This document shows positions 44,341 through 52,761 of a DNA stretch of 64,000 nucleotides, piece by piece; the stretch's first letter is position 1; every line of letters starts with the position of its first letter. The position numbers and the translations under genes are program-made. This DNA comes from Legionella busanensis (lineage in GTDB: Bacteria; Pseudomonadota; Gammaproteobacteria; Legionellales; Legionellaceae), in NCBI RefSeq assembly GCF_900461525.1, contig NZ_UGOD01000002.1, forward strand, positions 1 to 64,000, written 5' to 3'. The notes under the pieces are model-generated. The model saw nothing but the letters and a program-made list of their open reading frames with translations. It ran no database searches and was not told the origin of the DNA.

Positions 44341-46036
44341 GCTGTCGCGAAATGTTTCGTTTAAATAACCATTAATAAGAACTTTTTTTAACAATATTTT
44401 AAATACTGCAAACAAGCTGCTCTTCCTTTCTGCTAAGCAGCTAACGGGTTTGTTATTTTATTGTCTAAAATACCGTTTTTTGTTTCATTTTCAAGCAAGT
44501 TTACATTTTTTGGACGCACCTCACCTGCCAGATAGCGGGTCAGTTGCCTGAGATTGAAACCTAAAACACAAGCATAGCCAGCACTTAAGGTGGTATTATC
44601 GGACTTCATGCGACTGCGGCCTAATTGACCACCACTTTTTGCGTGACTAATTAAGGCTTCAATACCAGCTCGCCGATTGTGTAAGGCAAGGCGCGTTGCA
44701 AATGACGAGGTTTCTTTGGGCGCGTTAAGTTCTCGCCTTGGACGAGGCAAGTAGATATCAGTTACGTTCATCTGAATTAATAACTGCTCATTATCGTAAG
44801 CATAATAGCCTTTATCTGTTGCTATCGAATCCAGGGTCTTTTGCCCAAATAGACCTTCGTGGGTATAAAGCACGAGCGGCAATGATTGAGCATCAGGCAT
44901 ATGAAGGCTAACACACGGACTAACAAACAAAAAGTTTCCGCCAATGCGTCCGAGTTGATAAGCTCGCCCAAATTCAAGCGTCTTATTAAGTTTGCCTTTA
45001 TTAAAGCAGGTGACCTCATAAGCATGAAGCGATAAGATAGCGCTAGTAGACTCTCCCTCAAACAGATGACCATGTAAGCGCTCCAAGAGTAACGCGCCAC
45101 GCCACCGTAGTTGCTCGACGGCCCGCCTAAGCCTTATCTCTTTTTCAGTGAGTAATGGGCCTAACTCATGCAGATGATTTAAAATAGCGAGCACTGACGC
45201 ATATGTATCTTGCCATAAACGTTTAAGCACGACTGACACAACTTCTGTACTTGCGCCCCGGCGCTTTAGATTAAAATAATAAAGCGCTAACTGCTTTAAA
45301 TAAGATAACTTTACTTGGTAAAGCGCAGCACCGTCATGACAATGCTGACTCATGGCTTTACCCACCCGACTGGCTAATATCGCCACTTTGATTAGCAAAT
45401 TAGTAATCGCCAGATAGGCAATATTGGCCTTTTGCACGGTTGAATCAATATCTAACTCTGAAGGATTGGCATAGCCTAAGCGCACCGCTTGTTGGCTAAT
45501 AATATTGGCAATGGCTCGTTGGGTTTCAGGGCTAAGCCTTGAGCGAAACGCTTCTATCTTGGTATGATCAGGTACATGCCAGTACCTTAAGTGTCCATAG
45601 CCACAAAACAACCTGAACGCCGCATTGTCACGCACCTGTTGCTCGGTCACTCTATCGGTTAAATCAAACAGCTGCTGCAACAGATAGATGCCTAAATGTA
45701 TACGCACACGCAAGGGCCTGCCCATCCAATAGCAGCCACGCTCAGTGCGCTCTAAATCAGGCCTCGCTAATTCAAGTAACGCTTCCCAAGGTAAATGTTG
45801 TCCTAAGTGTACAAGCCGATGATCATCAGCAACCTTAATAACAACCTCGCCTCCCCTTACCTCTTGGTCAAACCCAGATACATCTAAACTCATGCTTCTT
45901 CTTTTTATAAAACCCTTTACAACAAATGCAATAAAGAGCTTTGTTTTTAGGTCTGCATGATATAGTCTGCAAAATTAAAATCAATCAATAACGCTTATGT
46001 CTTTCAACCTGCTCCTCTAGATCATTTCGCGACAGC
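44341..46036 (-). mobile_element. Insertion sequence with perfect 14-bp terminal repeats
   Basis: GCTGTCGCGAAATG at 44341-44354 and its exact complement at 46023-46036 bound a 1.7-kb unit with one transposase gene. Its G+C content is visibly higher than that of the flanking DNA, which points to recent arrival. No clear target duplication can be read. It lies immediately beside the plasmid replication region. Confidence 0.8.
44433..45893 (-). CDS. DDE transposase of the 1.7-kb insertion sequence
   Basis: A 486-residue transposase. The N-terminal DUF772-type region has GRPLRVRIHLGIYLLQQLFD then RVTEQQVRDNAAFRLFCGYG. LDIDSTVQKANIAY supplies the first Asp. IATDKGYYAYDNEQLL supplies the second Asp. 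HNRRAGIEALISHAKSGGQL supplies the Glu. It fits IS5-superfamily/ISNCY-type enzymes with a long insert between the catalytic residues (about 160-340). No lesions are seen and both element ends are intact, so it may be active. Confidence 0.85.
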   Translation of the reverse strand: MSLDVSGFDQEVRGGEVVIKVADDHRLVHLGQHLPWEALLELARPDLERTERGCYWMGRPLRVRIHLGIYLLQQLFDLTDRVTEQQVRDNAAFRLFCGYGHLRYWHVPDHTKIEAFRSRLSPETQRAIANIISQQAVRLGYANPSELDIDSTVQKANIAYLAITNLLIKVAILASRVGKAMSQHCHDGAALYQVKLSYLKQLALYYFNLKRRGASTEVVSVVLKRLWQDTYASVLAILNHLHELGPLLTEKEIRLRRAVEQLRWRGALLLERLHGHLFEGESTSAILSLHAYEVTCFNKGKLNKTLEFGRAYQLGRIGGNFLFVSPCVSLHMPDAQSLPLVLYTHEGLFGQKTLDSIATDKGYYAYDNEQLLIQMNVTDIYLPRPRRELNAPKETSSFATRLALHNRRAGIEALISHAKSGGQLGRSRMKSDNTTLSAGYACVLGFNLRQLTRYLAGEVRPKNVNLLENETKNGILDNKITNPLAA

Positions 46037-46057
46037 AACTAAGCCCTCTCTACTTTT

Positions 46058-47431
46058 CTAAGCAGCTTGATGGTTATACAATTGATATTCTAATTCAGAA
46101 ATGCTGTTTTCAAGTTCAATAAGTTTAGTTTGTAAGGCATCATAGATTTGTTGCTGCGTATCAATTTCTTGATGCCCTTTTGGCAGAGATTCAATCGTTT
46201 CACAGAGTTTTTCAAATTGTTGACTCATAGTTAACCTTAAAGCATCGGCTTTATCTTGGAGTTGATTTAATTGTTGCGTTTTTTTTCTACGTCTATCAGG
46301 CCCCTTTTTAAATGCTGGCTCGAGTTCCTGCTCAAGGGTCATAATATCCTTTGTAAGGCTAAACGCTTCTTCCTCTAATCGATTGAGCTGCCGCTTGATA
46401 GAATCGAGCAAGGCTTTTTTATCAATCCCCTTTTGTTGCTCTTGTAGAGCCAGTTCTAAATATCTTTTTTCACTGTGGATAGCGCGTTGAATATTCCCTA
46501 ATGCGTCTTGCTTTTGTTTAAGCAAACGGCTTTTATCGGAATGAGGTGCCATTAAAGAGGAGGCACCTTGCTCAGTTCTATCAATCGCTAGCTTATCCAA
46601 AGCTTGCTTAAAGTATTGACCGTAATCAGCGTGGTTATAAAAGCCCTTCGGTGTACGCCAACGTTTTTCACGCAAAAGCTTAGCAATAATTTGCACTTTA
46701 TGCTGGATAGTTTCTACCTGCTTTAGCTGCGGTTGATTGGTTAGTGTAAAAATAATTTCTGCAAAGGTTTGTTCCGGTGATGAAAAGTGAACTTGATGCG
46801 CTTGTCTTAAATTATTCATCATGCCTTTAATGTAATTTTTGGTTCGCTCCCCTACCCTTTCTCCAATTAGCTTTTCAATTTGGTAAATTGGATAAAACGG
46901 TTGGTTATTAAGGGGTTTAAACAATTTTTCCACATTAGCTTCAAAGCTAACTGTACTGTTAACTGGATTATTATGATCTGTTTCTTTATTTATAAATACA
47001 GACTTTTTGTCTTTTTCGATCTCGCCATCTTGATTTAAAAAAGAGCAAGACTTTGCATGGGCATCAGTCGACTTTGTTGTTTCTTCTTTTATCTGAATCA
47101 AATCAAGAAGTTTTTGGGTCACTCGAATATAGAGGCGTTTCGTAACTCGAAAACCATTTTTAGTCGATGCACTGAGTTTGCATGCGCGCTCAATTAATCC
47201 TTTTTGTTCAAACTCTTCTAAGTAGCGACTAATAGACCGCTCCGATAAGGTTAAATCGTTAGCGATTTGAGATAAGGTTCTGGTAAACCAAATCTCCCCA
47301 TCATTAAGGGTGTAGTTGGATATCTGCCACCAGAAAATACATTTATCTAAAAAGACTGCTTTATTATGGCTTTTGGTGTAGTCGGCCAACCTACCAAAAT
47401 GAGCATGGAAAATTGAACAAAGGTTCCCCAT
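46058..47431 (-). CDS. Winged-helix plasmid protein with long C-terminal coiled coil
   Basis: A 457-residue protein. The N-terminal winged-helix domain is typical of plasmid replication or regulatory proteins: IWFTRTLSQIANDLTLSERS then ISRYLEEFEQKGLIER. A middle domain with GMMNNLRQAHQVHFSSPEQT, then LLREKRWRTPKGFYNHADYG, is shared with the smaller protein at 52762-53790. A helical coiled-coil tail is missing from that paralogue. It lies next to the iteron origin and transcribes away from it, so a role in replication or copy control is plausible. The family name is not known to me. Confidence 0.65.
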   Translation of the reverse strand: MGNLCSIFHAHFGRLADYTKSHNKAVFLDKCIFWWQISNYTLNDGEIWFTRTLSQIANDLTLSERSISRYLEEFEQKGLIERACKLSASTKNGFRVTKRLYIRVTQKLLDLIQIKEETTKSTDAHAKSCSFLNQDGEIEKDKKSVFINKETDHNNPVNSTVSFEANVEKLFKPLNNQPFYPIYQIEKLIGERVGERTKNYIKGMMNNLRQAHQVHFSSPEQTFAEIIFTLTNQPQLKQVETIQHKVQIIAKLLREKRWRTPKGFYNHADYGQYFKQALDKLAIDRTEQGASSLMAPHSDKSRLLKQKQDALGNIQRAIHSEKRYLELALQEQQKGIDKKALLDSIKRQLNRLEEEAFSLTKDIMTLEQELEPAFKKGPDRRRKKTQQLNQLQDKADALRLTMSQQFEKLCETIESLPKGHQEIDTQQQIYDALQTKLIELENSISELEYQLYNHQAA

Positions 47432-47563
47432 AGATAATTTCCTTATCTTTGTTGTTTTTTTAAGGGAACGAAGCTAATATTTTTATTGGAGATATCCAAA
47501 ATATTTATTACCTTTGAAAGTTTTAAATATTTTGAGTTTTAGCTTCATTCCGAGTTATGTTTT

Positions 47564-47599
47564 TGTAGTTATGAAGAGTTGCAGCTCTTCATAACTACA
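47564..47599. repeat. Hairpin with perfect 15-bp arms in the origin region
   Basis: TGTAGTTATGAAGAG at 47564-47578 and its complement at 47585-47599 flank the loop TTGCAG. It lies about 130 bp upstream of the winged-helix gene start and 130 bp before the first iteron. No U-tract follows on either strand. It may be an operator, a primosome/dnaA-type entry structure, or a bidirectional terminator. Confidence 0.6.
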
Positions 47600-47728
47600 G
47601 TGCTTATCCTAATTTTTCATTTTTCCCCTTTTTAGGACATAAATAATTAATTTTTTATAAGTTTATTAATATTTTTAGTTTTTTTCTTTTAACCGTCAAA
47701 TTATGTAAGGCATTGAAATTAAAAGGTT

Positions 47729-47832
47729 TTCCTAATGGTTCGCCGTAGTATTCCTGATAGTTCGCCAAATTATTCCTGATAGTTCGCCAAATTATTCTTG
47801 GTAGTTCGCCAAATTATTCCTGATAGTTCGCC
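47729..47832 (+). repeat. Five tandem 22-bp iterons
   Basis: TTCCTGATAGTTCGCC (or a one- to two-base variant) begins at 47729, 47751, 47773, 47795 and 47817, a constant 22-bp period, with AAATTA-type spacers. Two turns of the helix per repeat is the signature of iterons bound by a plasmid initiator. The first copy reads CCTAATGG and the fourth TCTTGGTAG. Confidence 0.9.
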
Positions 47833-47901
47833 TTAACTCTTAAATAAATTATTCGTTAGATTGAAATAAATCTTTCTTTTTTTCTATCGTATTCGATAAT
47901 A

Positions 47902-48107
47902 TTCCTGATGGTTCGCCATTTTTTGTTAAATGGCCCGCTATTTCATACCAGATAGTTCGCCATTTAAAGTTGATAGTAAGATATTTATGTTTAGTGAGCA
48001 TGAAAATTGTTTAAATAGAAAATTATTATCAACAATTACCTTAAAAAAATTAATAATTAGGTAATAAAGAAACTGCATTGAAATCTAAAAAAAATTGATG
48101 GTTCGCC
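47902..48107 (+). repeat. Three dispersed iterons near the initiator promoter
   Basis: Further copies occur singly: TTCCTGATGGTTCGCC at 47902-47917, CCAGATAGTTCGCC ending at 47961, and TTGATGGTTCGCC ending at 48107. The last lies about 70 bp before the repA start and probably serves as the autorepression operator, a common arrangement in iteron plasmids. Confidence 0.7.
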
Positions 48108-48176
48108 ATTCCAAGCTTCCAAGTTTCCAAGGTTTGATTTATACTAGATTCAAATTTTGGATTAAGGTTAAATGGA

Positions 48177-48977
48177 ATGGAGCAGTCAATTATTGATGTG
48201 GACCGTGGCGAACGTTTAGCTAATGAGTCAATTGGTATTGATACATTAAAGAATGAAAGAAATTTAATGCTCTTCCCTTTTTGCTCGACCTCTAAGGCAT
48301 TGCGTTTTAAAACTATTAAGTATACCTCAAAAGATAATAAATTTTCACTCGAGGTAACTGCAAATAATGAATATGGAATGGTAAAAATCTGGGATTTTGA
48401 TATTCTACGATTTGTGTTTTCTAAAATCGATACTATTGCAAATAGAACTGGTCATCACCCTTCTTCTGTTACCTTTTCAGCCTATGAATGCTTAAAATTT
48501 CTAGGTAGAAATCCCAAAGCTGGAAAAAACGTTAACTGGTTGAAAGAAGCTCTGGATAGGTTAGCCAGTACAACTTATAAAGGAAATATATTTAAAGATG
48601 AAGGGAAGCATGTAACAGGTTTCACCTTAGTTAAATATGAATATGTGGAAACATCACGAGGTATTGACAAAATATCTATTTCATTAGATGAAAGACTAGT
48701 TTCATCATTAAGAAATTCTAACTCTTTAGTCACAATAAATGAGCGCGTATTAGAGGAAACATCCGGCCTCAAAAAAAGATTACTTGAATTAGTTGCACTA
48801 AAAGTATCATTTGAAGGTATTTGGATTATTTCAGTTGAGGAACTTCAATGCTTGTGTGCAAATAGCTGGTCCATAGCTAAGTTTAAAAACGAAGTAAAAT
48901 CTTTTCATGATTTACCTTGGAGTGTATCTGAAATTAAGGTGAATGACGAGTCATGTATCCGCTTTGTTAAAAAGTAA
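48177..48977 (+). CDS. repA: Replication initiator protein (RPA/RepA type)
   Basis: A 266-residue initiator resembling the RPA family found in iteron plasmids. The opening LMLFPFCSTSKALRFKTIKY, the block EYGMVKIWDFDILRFVFSKI and the later winged-helix parts WLKEALDRLASTTYKGNIF and GLKKRLLELVALKVSFEGIW are in the usual order. It should bind the adjacent TGATAGTTCGCC iterons to open the origin. The start codon is an ATG directly after a second ATG-like triplet (AATGGAATGGAG), with AAGG upstream. It precedes parA by 45 bp, in which a palindrome lies. Confidence 0.8.
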   Translation: MEQSIIDVDRGERLANESIGIDTLKNERNLMLFPFCSTSKALRFKTIKYTSKDNKFSLEVTANNEYGMVKIWDFDILRFVFSKIDTIANRTGHHPSSVTFSAYECLKFLGRNPKAGKNVNWLKEALDRLASTTYKGNIFKDEGKHVTGFTLVKYEYVETSRGIDKISISLDERLVSSLRNSNSLVTINERVLEETSGLKKRLLELVALKVSFEGIWIISVEELQCLCANSWSIAKFKNEVKSFHDLPWSVSEIKVNDESCIRFVKK

Positions 48978-48995
48978 ATGCTACGCGCGTAGCAT
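48978..48995. promoter_or_regulatory. Candidate parS site 1 (18-bp perfect palindrome)
   Basis: ATGCTACGCGCGTAGCAT is a perfect palindrome overlapping the end of repA and lying 28 bp before the parA start. A 16-bp identical copy lies inside parB. Two identical GC-rich palindromes in otherwise very AT-rich DNA, both in the parAB operon, strongly suggest ParB-binding centromere sites. The upstream copy could also act as a parAB operator. Confidence 0.75.
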
Positions 48996-49022
48996 AAAAA
49001 ATAAAAATTGATAGGGGGTATT

Positions 49023-49676
49023 ATGGTTGCAATAGTTATAGCTGTTTCACAAGGTAAAGGTGGAGCCGCCAAGACTACAACGTCAGTAAATTTAGCAGGA
49101 GCCTTAAATGAAATCGGGTACTCGACATTCCTTTTTGACTGGGATATTGGTAAGCCTGATGCAGTTAAGTGGAAAGGTGATGGACAATATATAAATTGGA
49201 TAAAACCTATTAATAAAGAAAATCCAGTAAAAGATATTGAGGAAGCCAAATTAAATTACGAATTTCTCATTTTTGATACACCGCCAAACTACGAGCAAAA
49301 TGCTTTTAAAGCAATTATGGCCTCTGATTTTGTTATTATCCCTACTTCTATTAATTATTTAGATCAAGAAAATGCTAAAGATGCAATATCTGTACCTATG
49401 TTAGCAAAAAAGCCTTTTAAAATATTAATGAGTAAAGTGAAAAGGGGAACAAAAGAAGGTAAAGAGATAGAGGAAAATATTTATAAGCAAGATATAAGTT
49501 TCAAAGTAATAGTTACTGATAGAAATGTCATTGCTCAATGCCCCCGAAGTAGCCAATGGATTGGTCAATTTGCTAAAGGAAGTGATAGTCATGAACAGTT
49601 TCTTGCATTAGCAAGAGAGGTGATTTCTTGGACAGGGATTAAAGAAATAAGTAAATTATACGAGGTGGCAGAATGA
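49023..49676 (+). CDS. parA: ParA-family partition ATPase
   Basis: A 217-residue small (type Ib-like) ParA. The deviant Walker A is QGKGGAAKTTTSVNLAGAL. Walker A' is LFDWDIGKPDAV, and Walker B is FLIFDTPPNYEQNAF. The start is taken at ATG 49023 because GATAGGGGG directly precedes it; a TTG 15 bases upstream is less likely. No N-terminal DNA-binding extension is present, so autoregulation would rest on ParB or the palindrome. It overlaps parB by four bases (ATGA). It moves plasmid copies over the nucleoid. Confidence 0.9.
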   Translation: MVAIVIAVSQGKGGAAKTTTSVNLAGALNEIGYSTFLFDWDIGKPDAVKWKGDGQYINWIKPINKENPVKDIEEAKLNYEFLIFDTPPNYEQNAFKAIMASDFVIIPTSINYLDQENAKDAISVPMLAKKPFKILMSKVKRGTKEGKEIEENIYKQDISFKVIVTDRNVIAQCPRSSQWIGQFAKGSDSHEQFLALAREVISWTGIKEISKLYEVAE

Positions 49677-50560
49677 GTACCGATTTTTTAAGTAATATTG
49701 TTAGCAAAATGCAGCAGACTCAAGCTGATCTTGATTTGATAACTAAAGAAACTGAATCAACCGAAAAAGTAGTAAAAAAGGATCCTTGTGAGATTGGAAA
49801 TTGGGAATTTAGAGATAGGCAAGAATTTGAACTTGGAGATATTGAGGCATTATCTATAAGTATTGCATCTAAGGGACAGGCACAGCCTATTATTTTAGTA
49901 GAAGTAAATGATGTATTTAGAGCTAAGGATAATGCTGCTGTAAAATATGTGGTTATAGCTGGCTATAGAAGATGGCTTGCATGTAAATTAAAAAATATTC
50001 CTGTAGATTCAATTATCCGTAAATTAAGTTTTGAACAAGCTATCTCTTGCTTAGTTTCTGAAAATGAAAAGGAAAAGGTATCAGACTACTCAAAAGGAAT
50101 GTTTTATTACAGCCTTCTGCAAAAAGAACGTGTAACAAAAAAAACACTTTATGAAAGGTTAGGAATCAATAGAAGTGTATTTGACAACTTTCTCTCATTT
50201 GCTGAAGTACCTAAAGAAGTGTGGGAAGCAGTGAAGGATATGAGGAATGTTTCAGCTAGGTCCTCTGCTACTATTAAATCTATATGTCAGAAAGGCGAAA
50301 AAGAAAAAAATGCCATTATTTCAATTGCAGATAAAATTGCTTTAGGAATCGGCGAGAAAAAAATTACTGCTCTTGTCAATAAAATAATTAATGAAAATGA
50401 TAGGGTAGCTAAAAGTGCTACGCGCGTAGCATTTTCCAAAAATATTTTCATCGAGGTAAAGAATGACTCGCTTACTTTAACAGCAAGGAAAATTAAAAGT
50501 AAGGATTTAGAAACTTTGCAAGAAAAATTGAGTGAGTTATTAAAGAGCTATATAGCATGA
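49673..50560 (+). CDS. parB: ParB-family centromere-binding protein
   Basis: A 295-residue ParB. The N-terminal CTPase/ParB-Srx domain has LSISIASKGQAQPIILVEVN and the arginine box AGYRRWLACKLKNIP. The HTH is KKTLYERLGINRSVFDNFL. A C-terminal dimerisation part follows. The gene contains a perfect 16-bp palindrome (50416-50431, coding SATRVA) identical to one before parA, so it appears to carry its own binding site. It overlaps parA and is followed by a small RHH gene. Confidence 0.9.
   Translation: MSTDFLSNIVSKMQQTQADLDLITKETESTEKVVKKDPCEIGNWEFRDRQEFELGDIEALSISIASKGQAQPIILVEVNDVFRAKDNAAVKYVVIAGYRRWLACKLKNIPVDSIIRKLSFEQAISCLVSENEKEKVSDYSKGMFYYSLLQKERVTKKTLYERLGINRSVFDNFLSFAEVPKEVWEAVKDMRNVSARSSATIKSICQKGEKEKNAIISIADKIALGIGEKKITALVNKIINENDRVAKSATRVAFSKNIFIEVKNDSLTLTARKIKSKDLETLQEKLSELLKSYIA
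50416..50431. promoter_or_regulatory. Candidate parS site 2 inside parB
   Basis: TGCTACGCGCGTAGCA, a perfect palindrome identical to the core of site 1 at 48979-48994. Its position within the parB coding sequence means it is retained despite coding constraint. Intragenic parS sites are known in some partition systems. Confidence 0.75.
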
Positions 50561-50595
50561 TTCAGTTAATATTTAATCTCAAGTAAGAGGATTAT

Positions 50596-50769
50596 ATGTC
50601 CAGCAAAACTACTACAGAAACAAATAATGAATTAGTAACTTTAAGCGTCGATATTCCATATGAGCTAAAAGACAAATTAAAATTTAATTCTTATAAAGAA
50701 AAAAGAGCAATAAAAGATATAGTCAGAGTTGCTTTAGAAGAATATTTAAAGAAACAAGAGGATTTATAA
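50596..50769 (+). CDS. Small ribbon-helix-helix protein downstream of parB
   Basis: A 57-residue protein from ATG 50596 with AGAGG six bases upstream. The sequence ELVTLSVDIPYELKDKLKFN then KRAIKDIVRVALEEYLKKQE is a typical RHH/CopG/ParD-like DNA-binding fold. No toxin gene follows within the next 500 bp, so it is more likely a copy-number or partition regulator than an antitoxin. It lies 35 bp after parB and is probably in the same operon. Confidence 0.65.
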   Translation: MSSKTTTETNNELVTLSVDIPYELKDKLKFNSYKEKRAIKDIVRVALEEYLKKQEDL

Positions 50770-51287
50770 ATATTAACTATAATTACTGTTCCTTAAAGAG
50801 CATTTAATTTATTTCAAATTTTTTATGAATCAAATTAAGAAATTTTTAAATCTAAATAAGATTATACATCTTATTTAAAATATAATCTTTTTAATGAAAG
50901 CAATGTCCCTAATAAAAGTTAGTATGAAGCTAAAATTAAAACTTTTAAGTTAAAAGAGTCAAGCAGTAGCCATTAGGCATATAGATAGACGCCAGGATAA
51001 CAGGAATGTTCTCGATAACTAGCATGAATAGTCTGATCAGAAATTTATCGTTTTAATTCTAGGATCTACGACTTCAGATAATTGCCATATTATTAAATAG
51101 TTTTTGTGTTTATTTATAGGAAAAAAGCAGTTTTAACTGATGTTTTTATTTGGCTTTCTTATACGGAAATATCTAAGAAAGACAAATAAGAAAAGGGAAA
51201 TTTCAAACTTTTATTGATCTGCCACTTAGTACGGCGATGCCTTTAAATATACAAGAAAAATAACTGGTTGTAGAATTAGGATGTAAG
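50770..51287. other. Intergenic region with a short IS630-end relic
   Basis: About 520 bp without a gene. TAGACGCCAGGATAACAGGA near 50988 resembles the inner part of the IS630 terminal repeat and following bases, so an element once sat here. The promoter of the transporter gene should lie near 51250. Confidence 0.4.
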
Positions 51288-52745
51288 ATGGATGTCAAAA
51301 AAAAGGTTCAAAAGGGGATAGTGTATTTACACTGGTTAAATGGAATAACAACATTTAGTTTTGCAATTCTATTTTCGTCATTGTCACTTTATCTAACAAA
51401 AAAAGGTGGTTTAAGCCAAACCCAATCTAATAGCATTGTGGGCTTCTTTCTTGCTTCCAATTTTATTTTACATTTTTTTGCAGGCTACCTAGGCGATAGA
51501 TGGTTAAGTAATAGGTTATTATTTGCTATTGCAATTATGGTACAGACATTAGGGGTCATGGTTCTTAATTCTTCTATCTCTCAGCATATATATATAGGAT
51601 TAAGTTTATTTCTCATAGGTTGTGGTTTAGGATCTACCTGTATTAACTGTCTTATTACGCAGCAATTCAGTAATCAAGAAGATCGGTTAAGAGAGAGGGC
51701 ATTTTTCTATAATTATAGTGCTATGAATGTAGGCTTTCTCTCCGGGTACATATTAAGCGGATTTATTGATATCAACGATAGCTATGAGCATTTATTTGAA
51801 GTAAGTAACTTAATCAACTTAATTACATTATTTTTAATTATTAAATCATGGAGATATTTTGCTAAAGAAAAAATAAATATTCAAGAGGAGATAAAGCAGG
51901 GCAGATGGGGATTATTATCTGTTCTCGTAATCATACCTGCTCTTTTTGTGGGTTTTTATTACGCCTGGTTAGCTAATAGTCTCATACTTATTATAGGTCT
52001 TATAGCCTTATTTTATTTAGCATTGTTAGGATGTAGGTTAGATAGTAAGAAAGAGAGGAAAAAGGTTTATTCTTTCCTATTTTTAACGATAAGTTCAATT
52101 GTATTTTGGATGCTTTACTTTGTAGGACCGATGGGGGTTACACAATTTTTGAAGTATAATGTAAATGACTATATAGGCTCGTTTTATATTCCACCACAAT
52201 GGTTGATGAACTTAAATTCACTCTTTGTAATTATTGGCTCACCTATTTTAGTCTATTTGTTTGAACGATTACGAAGAAGACAAATAACTATTTCAATCTC
52301 AAAACAATTCATTTGTTCTCTAGTTTTTATATCCTTATCCTTTTTGGTATTGATTGTCGGCATAGTTCAATCGAGTGCCGAAGGATTAACTGATCTAAGG
52401 TGGATAGTAGTACATTATCTTTTGCAATCGATAGGTGAATTATTAATTGCACCAGTAGGTTATGCCATGATAGGGCATTTAGCACCACAAAAAATGCAAG
52501 GATTGATGATGGGAATATGGATGATGGCTTCAGGAATAGCGGTCACCCTCTCTAATTATTTCTCCAATGTGATGACTCAATCTGAATCAATTAATCCACT
52601 AATTAGTAATGAATATTATAGGAGCGCATTTACTCAATTAGGACTGTACGCTTTTCTAGGCGCACTTATACTATGGCTATTTTCAAAGACTATTGAGAAT
52701 AGTATTAAAATACTAACACCTCAACCAGTTGAAGGTGCAGCATAA
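51288..52745 (+). CDS. POT/PTR2-family peptide transporter
   Basis: A 485-residue major-facilitator protein with 12-14 membrane segments. The proton-dependent oligopeptide transporter signatures are AGYLGDRWLSNRLL, RAFFYNYSAMNVGFLSGYIL, PPQWLMNLNSLFVIIGSPIL and GELLIAPVGYAMIGHLAPQK. The classical ExxERFxYY in helix 1 is absent (GITTFSFAILFSSLSLYL), so coupling may differ. Most members import di- and tripeptides with protons. It lies on the same strand as the YcaO/TfuA island but is separated from it by two opposite genes. A link to that island, as importer of a building block or exporter of the product, is only inferred. Confidence 0.85.
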   Translation: MDVKKKVQKGIVYLHWLNGITTFSFAILFSSLSLYLTKKGGLSQTQSNSIVGFFLASNFILHFFAGYLGDRWLSNRLLFAIAIMVQTLGVMVLNSSISQHIYIGLSLFLIGCGLGSTCINCLITQQFSNQEDRLRERAFFYNYSAMNVGFLSGYILSGFIDINDSYEHLFEVSNLINLITLFLIIKSWRYFAKEKINIQEEIKQGRWGLLSVLVIIPALFVGFYYAWLANSLILIIGLIALFYLALLGCRLDSKKERKKVYSFLFLTISSIVFWMLYFVGPMGVTQFLKYNVNDYIGSFYIPPQWLMNLNSLFVIIGSPILVYLFERLRRRQITISISKQFICSLVFISLSFLVLIVGIVQSSAEGLTDLRWIVVHYLLQSIGELLIAPVGYAMIGHLAPQKMQGLMMGIWMMASGIAVTLSNYFSNVMTQSESINPLISNEYYRSAFTQLGLYAFLGALILWLFSKTIENSIKILTPQPVEGAA

Positions 52746-52761
52746 CCTAAGATATCAAAAC

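Larger units (their letters stand above)
47432..48176. other. Plasmid replication origin region (oriV)
   Basis: This 745-bp AT-rich noncoding region lies between the winged-helix gene and the initiator gene. It contains a hairpin (47564-47599), five tandem 22-bp iterons (47729-47832), three dispersed iterons and several A/T tracts. This is the classical layout of an iteron-regulated theta origin read by the RepA encoded immediately downstream. Confidence 0.82.

Noticed and set aside
47729-47832. CRISPR array
   Set aside because: The repeats are 16 bp with 6-bp spacers of nearly constant sequence and lie beside repA; they are iterons.
50596-50769. Antitoxin of a type II toxin-antitoxin pair
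   Set aside because: The RHH fold fits, but no toxin-like gene is present on either side; position after parB favours a plasmid regulator.
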